Of a stretch of DNA of 64,000 bases, positions 18,858 through 27,866 are shown in pieces. Made by a program: the position numbers and the translations under genes. The DNA is from Tsukamurella conjunctivitidis (lineage in GTDB: Bacteria; Actinomycetota; Actinomycetes; Mycobacteriales; Mycobacteriaceae), in the NCBI RefSeq assembly GCF_007858475.1, contig NZ_VIGX01000006.1:1-64000 (forward strand), written 5' to 3'. The notes below the pieces were generated by a model. That model did no database searches. It saw only the letters and a program-made list of their open reading frames with translations, and was not told where the DNA came from. The first letter of the stretch is position 1, and each line of letters begins with the position of its first letter.

Positions 18858-20243
18858 GTGGCTATCACTGATGTCGGCGAATACGCACATCTCGACGACG
18901 CCGACGTCGAGCGGCTCGCGGCCGAACTGGATGCGATCCGCGCCGAGGTCGAGTCCTCCCGCGGCGAGCGGGACGCCCGGTACATCCGTGGCGTGATCCG
19001 GGCGCAGCGCGCCCTGGAGGCCGCGGGCCGGCTGACGATCCTCGGCTCCAGGAACCGCTGGTTCTGGGCCGCGGGCGCGGGCATGCTCGGGGTCGCCAAG
19101 ATCATCGAGAACATGGAGCTCGGGCACAACGTCATGCACGGGCAGTGGGATTGGATGAACGATCCCGAGATCCACTCCACCACCTGGGAGTGGGACATGG
19201 CGTGCCCGGGCGCCCACTGGAAGCACTCGCACAACTTCCTGCACCACAAGTACACCAACGTCGTGGGCATGGACCTCGACGTGGGCTACGGCGTCCTCCG
19301 CGTGACCCGCGACGAGCAGTGGCAGGCGAAGCGGTCCGCGCAGTTCCTCAACAACCTCTTCCTCGGCCTGACCTTCGAGTGGGGCATCGCCCTGCACGAC
19401 ATCGAGCTCGCCGAGGCGATCGCCGGCAACAAGCCCTGGCCGCAGACCCGCAAGCAGCTGCGCGAACTCGGCGTGAAGGCGGCCCGCCAGCTGGGCAAGG
19501 ACTTCCTGCTCTATCCCGCGATCAGCAAGGCCGTCGGCGGCTCCTTCGGGCGCACGCTGACCGCGAACCTGACCGCCAACGTCGCCCGCAACATCTGGAC
19601 GTACGTCGTCATCTTCTGCGGGCACTTCCCCGACGGTGCCGAGAAGTTCACCACCGAGTCGATCGTCGACGAGACGCCCGGTGAGTGGTACCTCCGGCAG
19701 ATGCTGGGCAGCGCGAACATCTCCGGCGGCCCCGCCATGGACTTCATGACCGGCAACCTGAGCTACCAGATCGAGCACCACATGTTCCCGGACCTGCCGT
19801 CGAACCGGCTCTCCGAGATCGCCACCAAGGTGCGCGCGATCTGCGAGAAGTACGACCTGCCCTACACCGAGGGTCCGTTGCTGCGGCAGTACTACCTCTC
19901 GCAGCGCACCATCGCCAAGCTCTCGCTGCCCGACCGCTGGCTCCGCGCCACCTCGGACGACGCCCCCGAGACGGCCTCCGAGCTGCGGTTCGCCGCGGTG
20001 CGCGAGCGCCTGCAGCACGCGCAGGAGGCCGCGCAGGACCGGCTGGCGCATGCGCAGGAGAACGCCCACGAGCGGCTCGTCCACGCCCGCGAGGCCGCGC
20101 ACGCCGCCCAGGAGGAGGTCGAGCGCGTGGGGCTGCGGTCGGCGATCGCCGAGGCCGCGCGGCACAAGGTCGAGCAGAAGCGGCTCGAGGTCGAGGCCAA
20201 ACGGGCGCGTCGCGCGCGTCGCCGCCGCTCGGGCGTCGCGTAG
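18858..20243 (+). CDS. Membrane fatty-acid desaturase 3 with a repeat-containing tail
   Basis: A 461-residue paralog with intact boxes GHNVMHGQWDW, HNFLHHKYTNV and YQIEHHMFPDLPSN. It is closer to copy 1 than to copy 2 in the catalytic half. Unlike the others it ends in about 75 residues of charged helix containing 11-residue repeats (RLQHAQEAAQD, RLAHAQENAHE, RLVHAREAAHA), then an Arg-rich terminus. Such 11-mers favour amphipathic or coiled-coil helices, perhaps for membrane or partner binding. GTG 18858 is six bases after TAGCCT, so the transcript is probably leaderless. Confidence 0.9.
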   Translation: MAITDVGEYAHLDDADVERLAAELDAIRAEVESSRGERDARYIRGVIRAQRALEAAGRLTILGSRNRWFWAAGAGMLGVAKIIENMELGHNVMHGQWDWMNDPEIHSTTWEWDMACPGAHWKHSHNFLHHKYTNVVGMDLDVGYGVLRVTRDEQWQAKRSAQFLNNLFLGLTFEWGIALHDIELAEAIAGNKPWPQTRKQLRELGVKAARQLGKDFLLYPAISKAVGGSFGRTLTANLTANVARNIWTYVVIFCGHFPDGAEKFTTESIVDETPGEWYLRQMLGSANISGGPAMDFMTGNLSYQIEHHMFPDLPSNRLSEIATKVRAICEKYDLPYTEGPLLRQYYLSQRTIAKLSLPDRWLRATSDDAPETASELRFAAVRERLQHAQEAAQDRLAHAQENAHERLVHAREAAHAAQEEVERVGLRSAIAEAARHKVEQKRLEVEAKRARRARRRRSGVA

Positions 20244-20258
20244 ACTTCGTACTTTGGG

Positions 20259-20274
20259 CAGCCTAAGAAGGCTG
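20259..20274. terminator. Short hairpin between desaturase 3 and fprA
   Basis: CAGCCT-AAGA-AGGCTG forms a perfect six-pair stem with a four-base loop, 15 bases after the desaturase stop and 30 bases before the fprA start. It may be a weak terminator or a site regulating fprA. Confidence 0.4.
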
Positions 20275-20303
20275 TCGCGCCGTTCGTTTCGGGAGTGTTG
20301 TTG

Positions 20304-21671
20304 ATGAAGCCCTTGCGCGTCGCCATCGTGGGGTCCGGGCCGTCGGGATTCTTCGCCGCCGGGAACCTGCTGGAGCAGGACGATCTCGACGTCCAGGTCG
20401 ACGTCTTCGACCGACTGCCGACGCCCTTCGGCCTGGTCCGCTACGGCGTGGCCCCCGATCACCCCGCGATCAAGTCGGTCACCAAGATCTTCGACCGCAC
20501 GGCGCAGCACGAGAACTTCCGCTACTTCGGCAACGTCGAGATCGCCACCGACATCCAGGCCTCCGAGCTCGCCCAGTGGTACGACGCGGTCATCTACGCG
20601 ATCGGCGCGTCCGGCGGCCGCCGGCTCGAGGTCGAGGGTGCCTGGCTCCCCGGTAACCATCCGTCGAGCGACTTCGTGGGCTGGTACAACGGCCACCCCG
20701 ACCGCTGCGATCTCGACGTCGACCTGGGGGTCGAGCGCGCCGTCGTGATCGGTAACGGCAACGTCGCGCTGGACGCGGCCCGCATCCTGGTCACCGACAC
20801 CGACAAGCTCTCCGGCACCGACATGGCCGAGCACGCCCTCGAGGCCCTGCACGGGTCGTCGGTGCGCGAGGTGGTCGTGCTGGGGCAGCGCGGCGCCGAG
20901 CACGCCGCGTTCACCCCGTCCGAGGTCGCCGAGCTGGGCAAGCTGCCCGGCGTCGACGTGATCGTCGATCCCGCCGACGTCCCCGCCGAGGACAAGGAGC
21001 GCGACAAGGCCCGCCCGCCGGTCCAGCGCAACAACCTCAAGCAGCTCCGCAAGCTGGCCGCGCAGGAGCCCACCGGCGCGGACCGCCGGATCGTGCTGAA
21101 GTTCCTGCGCTCCGTGGTCGGCATCGGCGGCGACGAGCGTGTGCGCACCGTCTCCGTGGCGACCAACGCGCTCGTCGAGGGCGAGGACGGCACCGTCGAG
21201 GCGCAGCCCACCGGTGCGGTCGCCGAGCACGCCGCGGGCCTGGTCATCCACGCCGTCGGCTACCACGGCACGCCGATCCCGGGCATCCCCTTCGACACCG
21301 AGCGGGGCGTCTTCCGCAACGCCGACAGCCGGATCGTCGGCTACGACGGTGCGCCGCTGCCGGGCCACTACGTCGTGGGCTGGATCAAGCGCGGCCCCTC
21401 GGGCGTGATCCCCACCAACCGGGACTGCGCCCGCGACACCGTCTCGGTCCTGCTCTCCGACGTCGCCGAGGGCAAGCTGGTCCGCAGCGACTTCGACGGC
21501 GCGCAGGTCGAGCAGCTCATCGTGGACCGGGTGCCGAACCTGGTCGAGTACGACGGCTGGATGGCCATCGACGCGCACGAGACCGCCCTCGCCGAGGAGG
21601 ACGCGCGCCCCCGGGTGAAGCTGACCAGCGTCGACGCGATGATCGACGCGGCACAGGCCGCGTCGGAGTGA
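20304..21671 (+). CDS. fprA: NADPH-ferredoxin reductase FprA
   Basis: A 455-residue adrenodoxin-reductase-like flavoprotein that reduces ferredoxins with NADPH. The FAD-binding [14 protein letters not shown] begins near residue 9, and the NADPH-binding [15 protein letters not shown] lies near residue 150. [14 protein letters not shown] and [17 protein letters not shown] are family signatures. The ATG at 20304 has GGGAG eight bases upstream. Its place after three desaturases suggests it may supply electrons to them or to P450s, in addition to the dedicated reductase at 14798. The stop overlaps the next start. Confidence 0.93.
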   Translation: MKPLRVAIVGSGPSGFFAAGNLLEQDDLDVQVDVFDRLPTPFGLVRYGVAPDHPAIKSVTKIFDRTAQHENFRYFGNVEIATDIQASELAQWYDAVIYAIGASGGRRLEVEGAWLPGNHPSSDFVGWYNGHPDRCDLDVDLGVERAVVIGNGNVALDAARILVTDTDKLSGTDMAEHALEALHGSSVREVVVLGQRGAEHAAFTPSEVAELGKLPGVDVIVDPADVPAEDKERDKARPPVQRNNLKQLRKLAAQEPTGADRRIVLKFLRSVVGIGGDERVRTVSVATNALVEGEDGTVEAQPTGAVAEHAAGLVIHAVGYHGTPIPGIPFDTERGVFRNADSRIVGYDGAPLPGHYVVGWIKRGPSGVIPTNRDCARDTVSVLLSDVAEGKLVRSDFDGAQVEQLIVDRVPNLVEYDGWMAIDAHETALAEEDARPRVKLTSVDAMIDAAQAASE

Positions 21672-22135
21672 TCACGCGCGCCGACTTCGACGATCCCGCC
21701 CTGGCGGCGTTCCTGGCCGCGCACCACGCGGACATGGCGCCCACCGCGCCGCCGGAGAGCCGGCACGCGCTCGCCCTGGACGAGCTGCGCGCGCCGCACG
21801 TGCGCCTGTGGACCCTGCACGACGACGGCGCGCTGGTCGGTACCGTCGCACTGGCGGAACTGGCACCCGGTCACGAGGAACTGAAGTCGATGCGCACCGC
21901 ACCGCGGGTGCGCGGCCGGGGGATCGGGCGCCGGCTCCTGACCTTCGCCCTCGAGGACGCCCGCGCCCGCGGCGTGCACCGGATCTCGCTCGAGACCGGC
22001 GTTCAGGACTTCTTCGCCCCGGCGCGGGCGCTGTACCGGGCCCACGGCTTCGTCTCCTGCCCGCCGTTCGGGAGTTATGCCGACGACCCGAACAGCGCCT
22101 ACTTCACCTGGGTGCCCGGGCCGACGTCGCCCTGA
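21668..22135 (+). CDS. GNAT-family N-acetyltransferase
   Basis: A 155-residue acetyl-CoA-dependent acetyltransferase. [27 protein letters not shown] near residues 77-103 contains the acetyl-CoA pyrophosphate-binding loop (R-x-x-G-x-G-R), and the end of the fold reads [23 protein letters not shown]. The substrate is not evident. The GTG overlaps the fprA stop (GTGA), so it is translationally coupled to fprA. Confidence 0.85.
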   Translation: MITRADFDDPALAAFLAAHHADMAPTAPPESRHALALDELRAPHVRLWTLHDDGALVGTVALAELAPGHEELKSMRTAPRVRGRGIGRRLLTFALEDARARGVHRISLETGVQDFFAPARALYRAHGFVSCPPFGSYADDPNSAYFTWVPGPTSP

Positions 22136-22221
22136 GCGGCACGGCCGTCCGACAAGGCCGGCCTCGCGCGGGGCCTCACGTCGCTGGAGACGACATCGGA
22201 GCGGGTATCCGGAGTAGCGTC

Positions 22222-22248
22222 GGAATCGTGCGACTGACGGCGGTGTTG
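22222..22248 (+). promoter_or_regulatory. SigH-type promoter upstream of msrA
   Basis: GGAATC (22222-22227), a 17-base spacer and GTTG (22245-22248) match the GGAAY-N16/17-GTT pattern of thiol-oxidative-stress sigma factors SigH/SigR. The sigH promoter in this window (35607) has the same 17-base spacing. msrA is a known type of SigR/SigH target. Fit is by eye. Confidence 0.6.
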
Positions 22249-22293
22249 AAGCGAACAGCGGGAGCACTGGTCTCCCGGCGGAAGGAGCTGCGC

Positions 22294-22830
22294 ATGACTG
22301 ACAACGGCACCATCACCACGATCCCCGGCCGCGAGACGGCGGTCCTGGCGGGCGGATGTTTCTGGGGCATGCAGGATCTGCTCCGCAGGCAGCCGGGCAT
22401 CGAGGCGACGCGCGTCGGCTACACCGGTGGCACGAACGACCACGCCACCTACCGCAACCACCCCGGGCACGCGGAGGCCGTCGAGATCGTCTTCGATCCG
22501 GAGCAGACCAGCTTCCGCGACGTGCTGGAGTTCTTCTTCCAGATCCACGACCCGTCGACCAAGGACCGGCAGGGCAACGACGTCGGCTCGAGCTACCGCT
22601 CGGCGATCTTCCCGCTGAGCGAGGAGCAGGAGCGGGTCGCCCGCGACACCATCGCGGACGTCGACGCCTCCGGACTGTGGCCGGGCAAGGCCGTCACCAC
22701 GATCGAGGCGGCGGGCCCGTTCTGGCAGGCCGAGCCGGAGCACCAGGACTATCTGGAGAAGTACCCCGACGGCTACACCTGCCACTTCCCCCGGCCGGGC
22801 TGGAAGCTCCCCAAGCGCGCGTCCGCGTAG
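22294..22830 (+). CDS. msrA: Peptide-methionine (S)-S-oxide reductase
   Basis: A 178-residue MsrA that reduces methionine-S-sulfoxide in oxidised proteins. The catalytic motif [11 protein letters not shown] lies near residue 20, with [15 protein letters not shown] and [28 protein letters not shown] following. Few cysteines remain after the catalytic one, so the recycling mechanism may differ from multi-Cys MsrA. The ATG at 22294 has GGAGC upstream and a SigH-like promoter about 50-70 bases away, consistent with induction by oxidative stress. It converges on a glycosyltransferase gene. Confidence 0.95.
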   Translation: MTDNGTITTIPGRETAVLAGGCFWGMQDLLRRQPGIEATRVGYTGGTNDHATYRNHPGHAEAVEIVFDPEQTSFRDVLEFFFQIHDPSTKDRQGNDVGSSYRSAIFPLSEEQERVARDTIADVDASGLWPGKAVTTIEAAGPFWQAEPEHQDYLEKYPDGYTCHFPRPGWKLPKRASA

Positions 22831-22870
22831 CGGGGCCGGGCGGCCCGCGGGCCCACGCCGGCCCGCCGGC

Positions 22871-24046
22871 TCAGGCGAGTACGGCGGGGAAGGCGCCGAG
22901 CTCGGGGAGGGCCTGTGTCCGGCGCGCGAACCGCTGGGCGTTGCGCCGGTACGCGGGGTCGGCCAGGATCTTCGCCGTGGCCGCGGCGATCTCCTCGGCC
23001 GACGCCGTGGCCGGATCGAGGGCGATACCGGCGCCGAGTCGTTCGACCTGGGCCGCGTTGCCGGGATGATCCCCGAACAGGGGGAGCAGCACCGTCGGGA
23101 CGCCGGCCTGGAGCGACTCCCGCACGCCGTTGAAACCGCCGTGCGAGACGAAGGCATCGCAGGTCGACAGGACGGTCTGCTGGTCGGCGAAGTCGGTGAC
23201 GATGACGTTGGTCGGTGGATTCGGCACCGCGTGCGAGCCGGCCGCCACCACGGCGCGCACCTCCAGCGAACCCAGCGCCTCCACGATGCGGTCCAGGAGC
23301 ACACCGCCGATGCCGATCCGCGGCGCCACCGAGCCGAGGCTCGCCAGCACCAGCGGCCCGTCGGCGGGGAGATCCGCGATCGCGGCGTCCAGCGGTGCGT
23401 GCGTGCGGGTGCCCGGGCGGAAGCAGTGCACGTCGCCGACGGGCCGCTCGGGCGGGTAGAAGTCGAGCGGCGTCTGCGCGATCCGGGGGGCGACGGGGAG
23501 TGCCGTGACCACGGGCAGGTCGTGCTCCCGGCGCACCTCGTTGAGTATCGCGACCAGTTCCGGGGCCCGCTCGTCGAGCATCGGCGCCACGTCCAGGACG
23601 GCCTCGCGGCAGCCGAGCCGCTCGGCCACGAGGTGGCCGCCGAACTCGGTGTTATCGCGCAGGATCAGGTCCGGCACGCTGTCGCCGAGCGCGTCGAGCA
23701 GAGCGGTCGCCGCGCGGTGCGCGATGACCCCGATGAAGGCGCGCGCGGAGATGAGGACCGACGATGTCGGCAGCGCCCCGTCGATCGGCGGGAGCGAGGC
23801 GGGCGGGACGTAGCCGGCCACGCTGAAGTCGTCGGCGCGCAGCGCCGGGTCGGTCACGACCTCGCGCAGCTCGGGCACGCCGCGCAGCGGGAGGGCCTCG
23901 AAGCCGTACTCGGCGACGAGGTCCACGCCGGCCTCGGGGACCGCGATCGTCACCCGGTGACCGGCGGCGCGCAGAGCCGACGCCGCGGGGAGGACGAACG
24001 GGACCAGGTGCGAGTAGCCGGCGATGCCGGTCAGCAAAATGTTCAC
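22871..24046 (-). CDS. GT1-type glycosyltransferase (macrolide/UGT-like)
   Basis: A 391-residue nucleotide-sugar-dependent glycosyltransferase of the GT-B fold. The N-terminus VNILLTGIAGYSHLVPFVLPAASALRAAGH is the acceptor-domain entry with the conserved His. The donor domain has ASLGSVAPRIGIGG, the block NVIVTDFADQQTVLSTCDAFVSHGGFNGVRESLQAGVP (SHGGxN motif) and LFGDHPGNAAQVERLGAG. Acceptor and sugar are unknown; relatives glycosylate natural products or lipids. GTG 24046 lies seven bases after TATTGT, implying a leaderless transcript. No biosynthetic cluster surrounds it. Confidence 0.88.
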   Translation of the reverse strand: MNILLTGIAGYSHLVPFVLPAASALRAAGHRVTIAVPEAGVDLVAEYGFEALPLRGVPELREVVTDPALRADDFSVAGYVPPASLPPIDGALPTSSVLISARAFIGVIAHRAATALLDALGDSVPDLILRDNTEFGGHLVAERLGCREAVLDVAPMLDERAPELVAILNEVRREHDLPVVTALPVAPRIAQTPLDFYPPERPVGDVHCFRPGTRTHAPLDAAIADLPADGPLVLASLGSVAPRIGIGGVLLDRIVEALGSLEVRAVVAAGSHAVPNPPTNVIVTDFADQQTVLSTCDAFVSHGGFNGVRESLQAGVPTVLLPLFGDHPGNAAQVERLGAGIALDPATASAEEIAAATAKILADPAYRRNAQRFARRTQALPELGAFPAVLA

Positions 24047-24061
24047 GTAACTAACAATATC

Positions 24062-24074
24062 GGAGCCGGGCTCC
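24062..24074. promoter_or_regulatory. Inverted repeat between rsgA and the glycosyltransferase
   Basis: GGAGCC-G-GGCTCC is a perfect palindrome immediately upstream of the leftward -10 box TATTGT (24054-24059) of the glycosyltransferase and just after the rsgA stop. It could be an operator for the former or part of a terminator for the latter. Confidence 0.4.
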
Positions 24075-24081
24075 GCCGCAC

Positions 24082-25074
24082 TCAGGCCCAGTCGGGGGTG
24101 GAGGACAGGTCCGCCAGCAGGCCCCGGACCGCCATCGCCCGACGGTGCGCCGTCCCCTCCAGCCGGTCCAGGGCGCATTCGGGGTCGGCGGGCGGCCCCA
24201 GGTGGGTGCAGCCGCGGGGGCAGTCCTCCACGGCCTCGCCGAGGTCGGGGAAGGCCGCGACCACGTCGTCGGTCGAGATGTGCGCGAGGCCGAAGCTGCG
24301 GATGCCGGGGGTGTCGACCACCCAGCCGCCGTCGGGCAGCCACAGCGCCACCGACTGCGTGGACGTGTGCCGGCCCTTGCCGACTCCGGAGACCACGCCT
24401 GTGGCGCGGTTGGCGTCCGGGACGAGCCGATTGACCAGCGTCGACTTGCCGACGCCGCTGTGCCCGATGAGCGCCGTGAGGCGGCCGGCGAGCAGCTCGT
24501 GAGCGGCGTCGAGCGGGTCGTCGCGGCCCGCGGCGATCACGGTGAGGTCGAGATCGGCGAAGGCGGCCGTGAACTCCTCCGCGTCGGCGAGATCGCCCTT
24601 GGTCAGGCACAGCACCGGAGTCAGGCCGCCGGCGTAGGCGGCGATGAGGGTGCGCTCGACGAACCCCGTCCGGGGCGGCGGGTCGGCGAGCGCCGTCACG
24701 ATGAGCAGCTGCTGCGCGTTCGCGACGACGATCCGTTCGTACGGGTCGGTGTCGTCGGCGGTGCGACGCAGCACGGTCGCGCGCTCGTCGACGCGGACGA
24801 TCCGGGCGAGGGTGTCCTTGCGGCCCGACAGGTCGCCGACGACGCCCACCGAGTCGCCCACGACGATGGGGGAGCGGCCCAGTTCCCGGGCCCGCATGGC
24901 GGTGATGATCCGGTCGGGGTCGCCGCCGAGCGCGCAGCCCCAGCGCCCGCGGTCCACGGAGACCACCATCGCCGTCTCGGCGTCGCTGTGGTCGGGCCGG
25001 TTCTTGGTGCGCGGCCGACTGCTCTTGCCCGGGCGCACCCGGACATCGGTCTCGTCGTACTCGCGCTTACCCAA
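24082..25074 (-). CDS. rsgA: Small ribosomal subunit biogenesis GTPase RsgA
   Basis: A 330-residue circularly permuted GTPase that acts in late 30S maturation. Motifs come in permuted order: G4 (LTKGD near residue 150), then G1 GHSGVGKST near 203 and G3 DTPGIRSFG near 250. A C-terminal Cys/His zinc site (DCPRGCTHLGPPADPEC) follows. The N-terminal OB-like part precedes. The start is a TTG at 25074, four bases after the aroA stop, with no better start nearby. Coupling to aroA matches the mycobacterial aroA-Rv3228 pair. Confidence 0.92.
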   Translation of the reverse strand: MGKREYDETDVRVRPGKSSRPRTKNRPDHSDAETAMVVSVDRGRWGCALGGDPDRIITAMRARELGRSPIVVGDSVGVVGDLSGRKDTLARIVRVDERATVLRRTADDTDPYERIVVANAQQLLIVTALADPPPRTGFVERTLIAAYAGGLTPVLCLTKGDLADAEEFTAAFADLDLTVIAAGRDDPLDAAHELLAGRLTALIGHSGVGKSTLVNRLVPDANRATGVVSGVGKGRHTSTQSVALWLPDGGWVVDTPGIRSFGLAHISTDDVVAAFPDLGEAVEDCPRGCTHLGPPADPECALDRLEGTAHRRAMAVRGLLADLSSTPDWA

Positions 25075-25077
25075 GAC

Positions 25078-26367
25078 TCACTTTTCGCCGCCGAGGAGAC
25101 CGCGCCACAAGGCGGGGAAGTCGGGCATCGTCTTCGCCGTGGTCGCGATGTCCTCCACCTGCACGCCCTCGGTGACCAGGCCGAGGATCGCGCCCGCGGT
25201 CGCCATGCGATGGTCGGCGTAGCTGTGCCAGACGCCCCCGTGCAGCGTCGCGGGTTCGATGGTGAGCCCGTCCTCGGTCTCGGTGCAGCGCCCGCCGAGG
25301 GCGGTGATCTCGGCGGTCAGGGCCGCGAGCCGATCCGTCTCATGGCCGCGCAGGTGCGCGATCCCGCGCAGGTACGAGGGCGAGTCGGCGAGCGCGGCCA
25401 GGGCCGCGACGGTGGGTGTGAGCTCGCCGATGTCGCGCAGATCCCAGTCGACGCCGTGCAGCTCACCGGTGCCGCGGGCCGTCAGCGCGCCGTCGGCCGA
25501 CGTCACCTCGGCGCCCATCGCGGCGAGGATGTCGGCGAACTGCACGCCGGGCTGGGTGGACTGCGGGTTCCAGTGCGGCACGGTGACGGCACCGCCGGTG
25601 ACCGCGGCCGCGGCGAGGAAGACGGTGGCGTTCGACAGGTCCGGCTCGACGATCCAGTCGTGCGCGCGCAGGCCGCCCGGCGCGACGCGCCAGGTGTTCG
25701 CCGCGGACGTGTCGACCTCGGCGCCCGCGGCGCGCAGCATGTCGACGGTCATCTCGATGTGCGGCATCGACGGGACGGGCTTCCCGTCGTGGTGCACCGT
25801 GACGCCCTCGGTGAAGCTCGGGCCGCTCAGCAGCAGGCCGGAGACGAACTGCGAGCTCGCGGACGCGTCGATGGTGACGGTGCCGCCGCGGATCGGCCCG
25901 TCGCCGTGCACGGTGAAGGGCAGGGCGTCGCCGTCGATCCGGGCGCCGAGCCCACGCAGCGCGTCGAGCACGGTGCCCAGCGGCCGGGTCCGGGCCTGGG
26001 GGTCACCGTCGAAGGCGACGGTGCCGCGCGCCCCGGCCGCGAGCGGCGGGAGGAAGCGCATGACCGTGCCGGCCAGCCCGCAGTCGACGGTGCCGCCGTG
26101 CAGCGCGCCGCCGGTCACCGCAACCGTGGTGTCGGTTAGCGGCTCGACCTGCGCCCCGAGCGCGGCGAGCGCGCCCGCCATGAGGTCGGTGTCGCGGCTG
26201 CGGAGCGCGTTCGTCAGCGTCGAGCGCGAGGGTGCCTGTGCTGCAAGGACGTACGCACGATTGGTGATCGATTTCGAGCCGGGGAGCGCGACGGTGCCCG
26301 TCACCGGACCTGCGGCGAAGGGCGCGGGCCATAGCTCCAACTGCTCCACGCGCACATCCTTGCACAT
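25078..26367 (-). CDS. aroA: 3-phosphoshikimate 1-carboxyvinyltransferase (EPSP synthase)
   Basis: A 429-residue enzyme joining PEP to shikimate-3-phosphate in the chorismate pathway. [10 protein letters not shown] near residue 29 holds the phosphate-binding Lys/Ser, [11 protein letters not shown] near 98 carries the conserved inhibitor-contact loop, and [14 protein letters not shown] and [18 protein letters not shown] follow. The catalytic Asp region is [16 protein letters not shown] in its actinobacterial variant (here [11 protein letters not shown]). ATG 26367 is used; the GTG three codons on is possible. rsgA follows immediately. Confidence 0.96.
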   Translation of the reverse strand: MCKDVRVEQLELWPAPFAAGPVTGTVALPGSKSITNRAYVLAAQAPSRSTLTNALRSRDTDLMAGALAALGAQVEPLTDTTVAVTGGALHGGTVDCGLAGTVMRFLPPLAAGARGTVAFDGDPQARTRPLGTVLDALRGLGARIDGDALPFTVHGDGPIRGGTVTIDASASSQFVSGLLLSGPSFTEGVTVHHDGKPVPSMPHIEMTVDMLRAAGAEVDTSAANTWRVAPGGLRAHDWIVEPDLSNATVFLAAAAVTGGAVTVPHWNPQSTQPGVQFADILAAMGAEVTSADGALTARGTGELHGVDWDLRDIGELTPTVAALAALADSPSYLRGIAHLRGHETDRLAALTAEITALGGRCTETEDGLTIEPATLHGGVWHSYADHRMATAGAILGLVTEGVQVEDIATTAKTMPDFPALWRGLLGGEK

Positions 26368-26438
26368 GAGGGTGGCCTCACCGCGTGCTACCTTGCTGTG
26401 CGGAACAGGTCAGGTCATCACCGCCGGGAGATCTTTCG

Positions 26439-27317
26439 ATGAAGCGCACTCGTACGTTCGTGGGCAGGGCCGTCGTGTCCGCCGCCACCGTCGCCACCCT
26501 CGCCACGACCGTGGGCGTGCTCGCTCCGGCCGCATCCGCGGATCCGAAGCCGGCCGACCCGAAGCCGGCCGCGGCCCCCGCCAACAAGGCGGGCGAGCTC
26601 GTCATCGGCTCGGGCAACCTCCCCGACGGCATGAACTTCGGCGGCGCGGTGCTCTCCGGCGCCGCTGCGGGCTGGAACGGCGCGTGGGCGTCGCTGAACC
26701 GCGCGACCGTCACCCCCGCCGAGTGCAAGGTGCTGTACGCGGGCCTGCCCATCCCCAAGGGCACCGACACCGCGCAGACGAACGGCTCGACCCGCGGGGT
26801 GAACTGGTCGATGGTGGTTTCGAAGTTCGCGATGGACGTCGCGCCGCTGCGCGCCGCGCTGCCCAAGTGCGGCACCTTCAAGGCCGTCCGCGACGGCGCC
26901 ACCACCGAGGTCAGCGTGCGGCCGATCGCCGTCACCGGCGCCCCGGACGGCCTGGGCCTGGAGTTCACCACCAAGACCAAGCGCGGCAACCAGACCGAGT
27001 ACCTGCAGTCGCGGCAGTACACGGCCGTCGTCAACGGTGTGACGATGTCGCTGCGCGGCGGCCGCCAGTCCCGCGAGCCCGCCCCCTTCGTCGGTGCCGA
27101 CGACCAGCTGGCCGTGGACCTGCTCGGGGTGCAGATCTCGATCCTGAAGAACCCGCCGAAGCCCGCGGTCGCCCCGGCGCCCGCCGCGAGCGGCTCGGCC
27201 AAGCCGGCCGCCCCGGCCGCGTCGGCGAAGCCCGCGGCTCCGTCGGCGAAGCCCGCGGCTCCGGCCGCGAAGCCGGCACCCGCGTCCTCGTCGGCGCCGA
27301 AGCCCGCCGCACGCTGA
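26439..27317 (+). CDS. Exported protein of unknown function with Lys-Pro-Ala repeat tail
   Basis: A 292-residue protein from the ATG at 26439, eight bases after GGGAG. Residues 1-32 are a typical signal peptide ending SASA-D-like. A short KPADPKPAAA segment leads into a domain of about 190 residues (ELVIGSGNLPDGMNFGGAVLSG, TPAECKVLYAGLP, PLRAALPKCGTF), with two Cys that may form a disulfide. The last 55 residues are Ala/Pro/Ser/Lys repeats (KPAAP units), as in wall-spanning linkers. The style resembles secreted DUF5642- or PknH-sensor-like proteins of mycobacteria, but I do not recognise the family. Confidence 0.7.
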   Translation: MKRTRTFVGRAVVSAATVATLATTVGVLAPAASADPKPADPKPAAAPANKAGELVIGSGNLPDGMNFGGAVLSGAAAGWNGAWASLNRATVTPAECKVLYAGLPIPKGTDTAQTNGSTRGVNWSMVVSKFAMDVAPLRAALPKCGTFKAVRDGATTEVSVRPIAVTGAPDGLGLEFTTKTKRGNQTEYLQSRQYTAVVNGVTMSLRGGRQSREPAPFVGADDQLAVDLLGVQISILKNPPKPAVAPAPAASGSAKPAAPAASAKPAAPSAKPAAPAAKPAPASSSAPKPAAR

Positions 27318-27320
27318 TCC

Positions 27321-27336
27321 CTGAACTAACGTTCAG
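27321..27336. promoter_or_regulatory. Operator-like palindrome of the SoxR-like gene
   Basis: CTGAAC-TAAC-GTTCAG is a perfect inverted repeat just upstream of a -10 box TAGTGT (27338-27343), seven bases before the GTG. MerR-family proteins bind dyads lying between the -35 and -10 elements, so this suits autoregulation by the gene that follows. Confidence 0.6.
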
Positions 27337-27350
27337 GTAGTGTTCCCGGC

Positions 27351-27803
27351 GTGGAGACCACCCGGGAGTTCAGCGTCGGCCAGCTGTCCGCGCGCAGCGG
27401 TGTCGCGGTATCGGCGCTGCACTTCTACGAGCGCGAGGGCTTGATCTCCGCGCGGCGCACCTCCGGCAATCAGCGGAGGTACCCGCGCGAGATGCTGCGC
27501 CGCGTCGCCTTCATCCGGATCAGTCACCGCGTGGGCATTCCGCTCGCGACGATCCGCGAGGCCCTGGCCACGCTGCCGGACGGCCGCACCCCGACGAAGG
27601 CGGACTGGGAGCGGCTGTCGCGGTACTGGCACGACGACCTCTCGCACCGGATCGACGAGCTCACGCGCCTGCGGGACAACCTCACCGACTGCATCGGCTG
27701 CGGGTGCCTGTCGATGGCCTCCTGCGCGCTCGCGAACCCGCACGACGCCCTCGCCACCACCGGCGCCGGGCCGCGCCGCGTCTTCGACGAGTTCGAGGGC
27801 TGA
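27351..27803 (+). CDS. soxR: SoxR-like redox-sensing MerR regulator
   Basis: A 150-residue MerR-family regulator. The HTH (FSVGQLSARSGVAVSALHFYEREGL) is at residues 7-31, then RRYPREMLRRVAFI and a dimerisation helix. The C-terminal cluster CIGCGCLSMASC fits the CX2CXCX5C site that binds 2Fe-2S in SoxR, at about residues 115-126. In actinobacteria SoxR responds to redox-cycling compounds and usually acts on nearby oxidoreductase genes; none is adjacent here except the SRAP gene. GTG 27351 is seven bases after TAGTGT and probably leaderless. Confidence 0.9.
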   Translation: METTREFSVGQLSARSGVAVSALHFYEREGLISARRTSGNQRRYPREMLRRVAFIRISHRVGIPLATIREALATLPDGRTPTKADWERLSRYWHDDLSHRIDELTRLRDNLTDCIGCGCLSMASCALANPHDALATTGAGPRRVFDEFEG

Positions 27804-27866
27804 CCCGCTCGGCCGGCGCCCGTCGCTCCGCCGGAACCTGTCGGGGCACCGTCGTACCCTGGGGAC

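Noticed and set aside
17463-21578. A 1371-codon open frame on the minus strand across three desaturases and fprA
   Set aside because: It is antisense to four clear genes, has no domain signature, and is explained by high GC and third-position bias that removes stop codons.
27180-27310. CRISPR-like or mobile repeats
   Set aside because: The repeated GCCCGCGGCTCCG-type units encode the Lys-Pro-Ala tail in frame and have no spacer structure.
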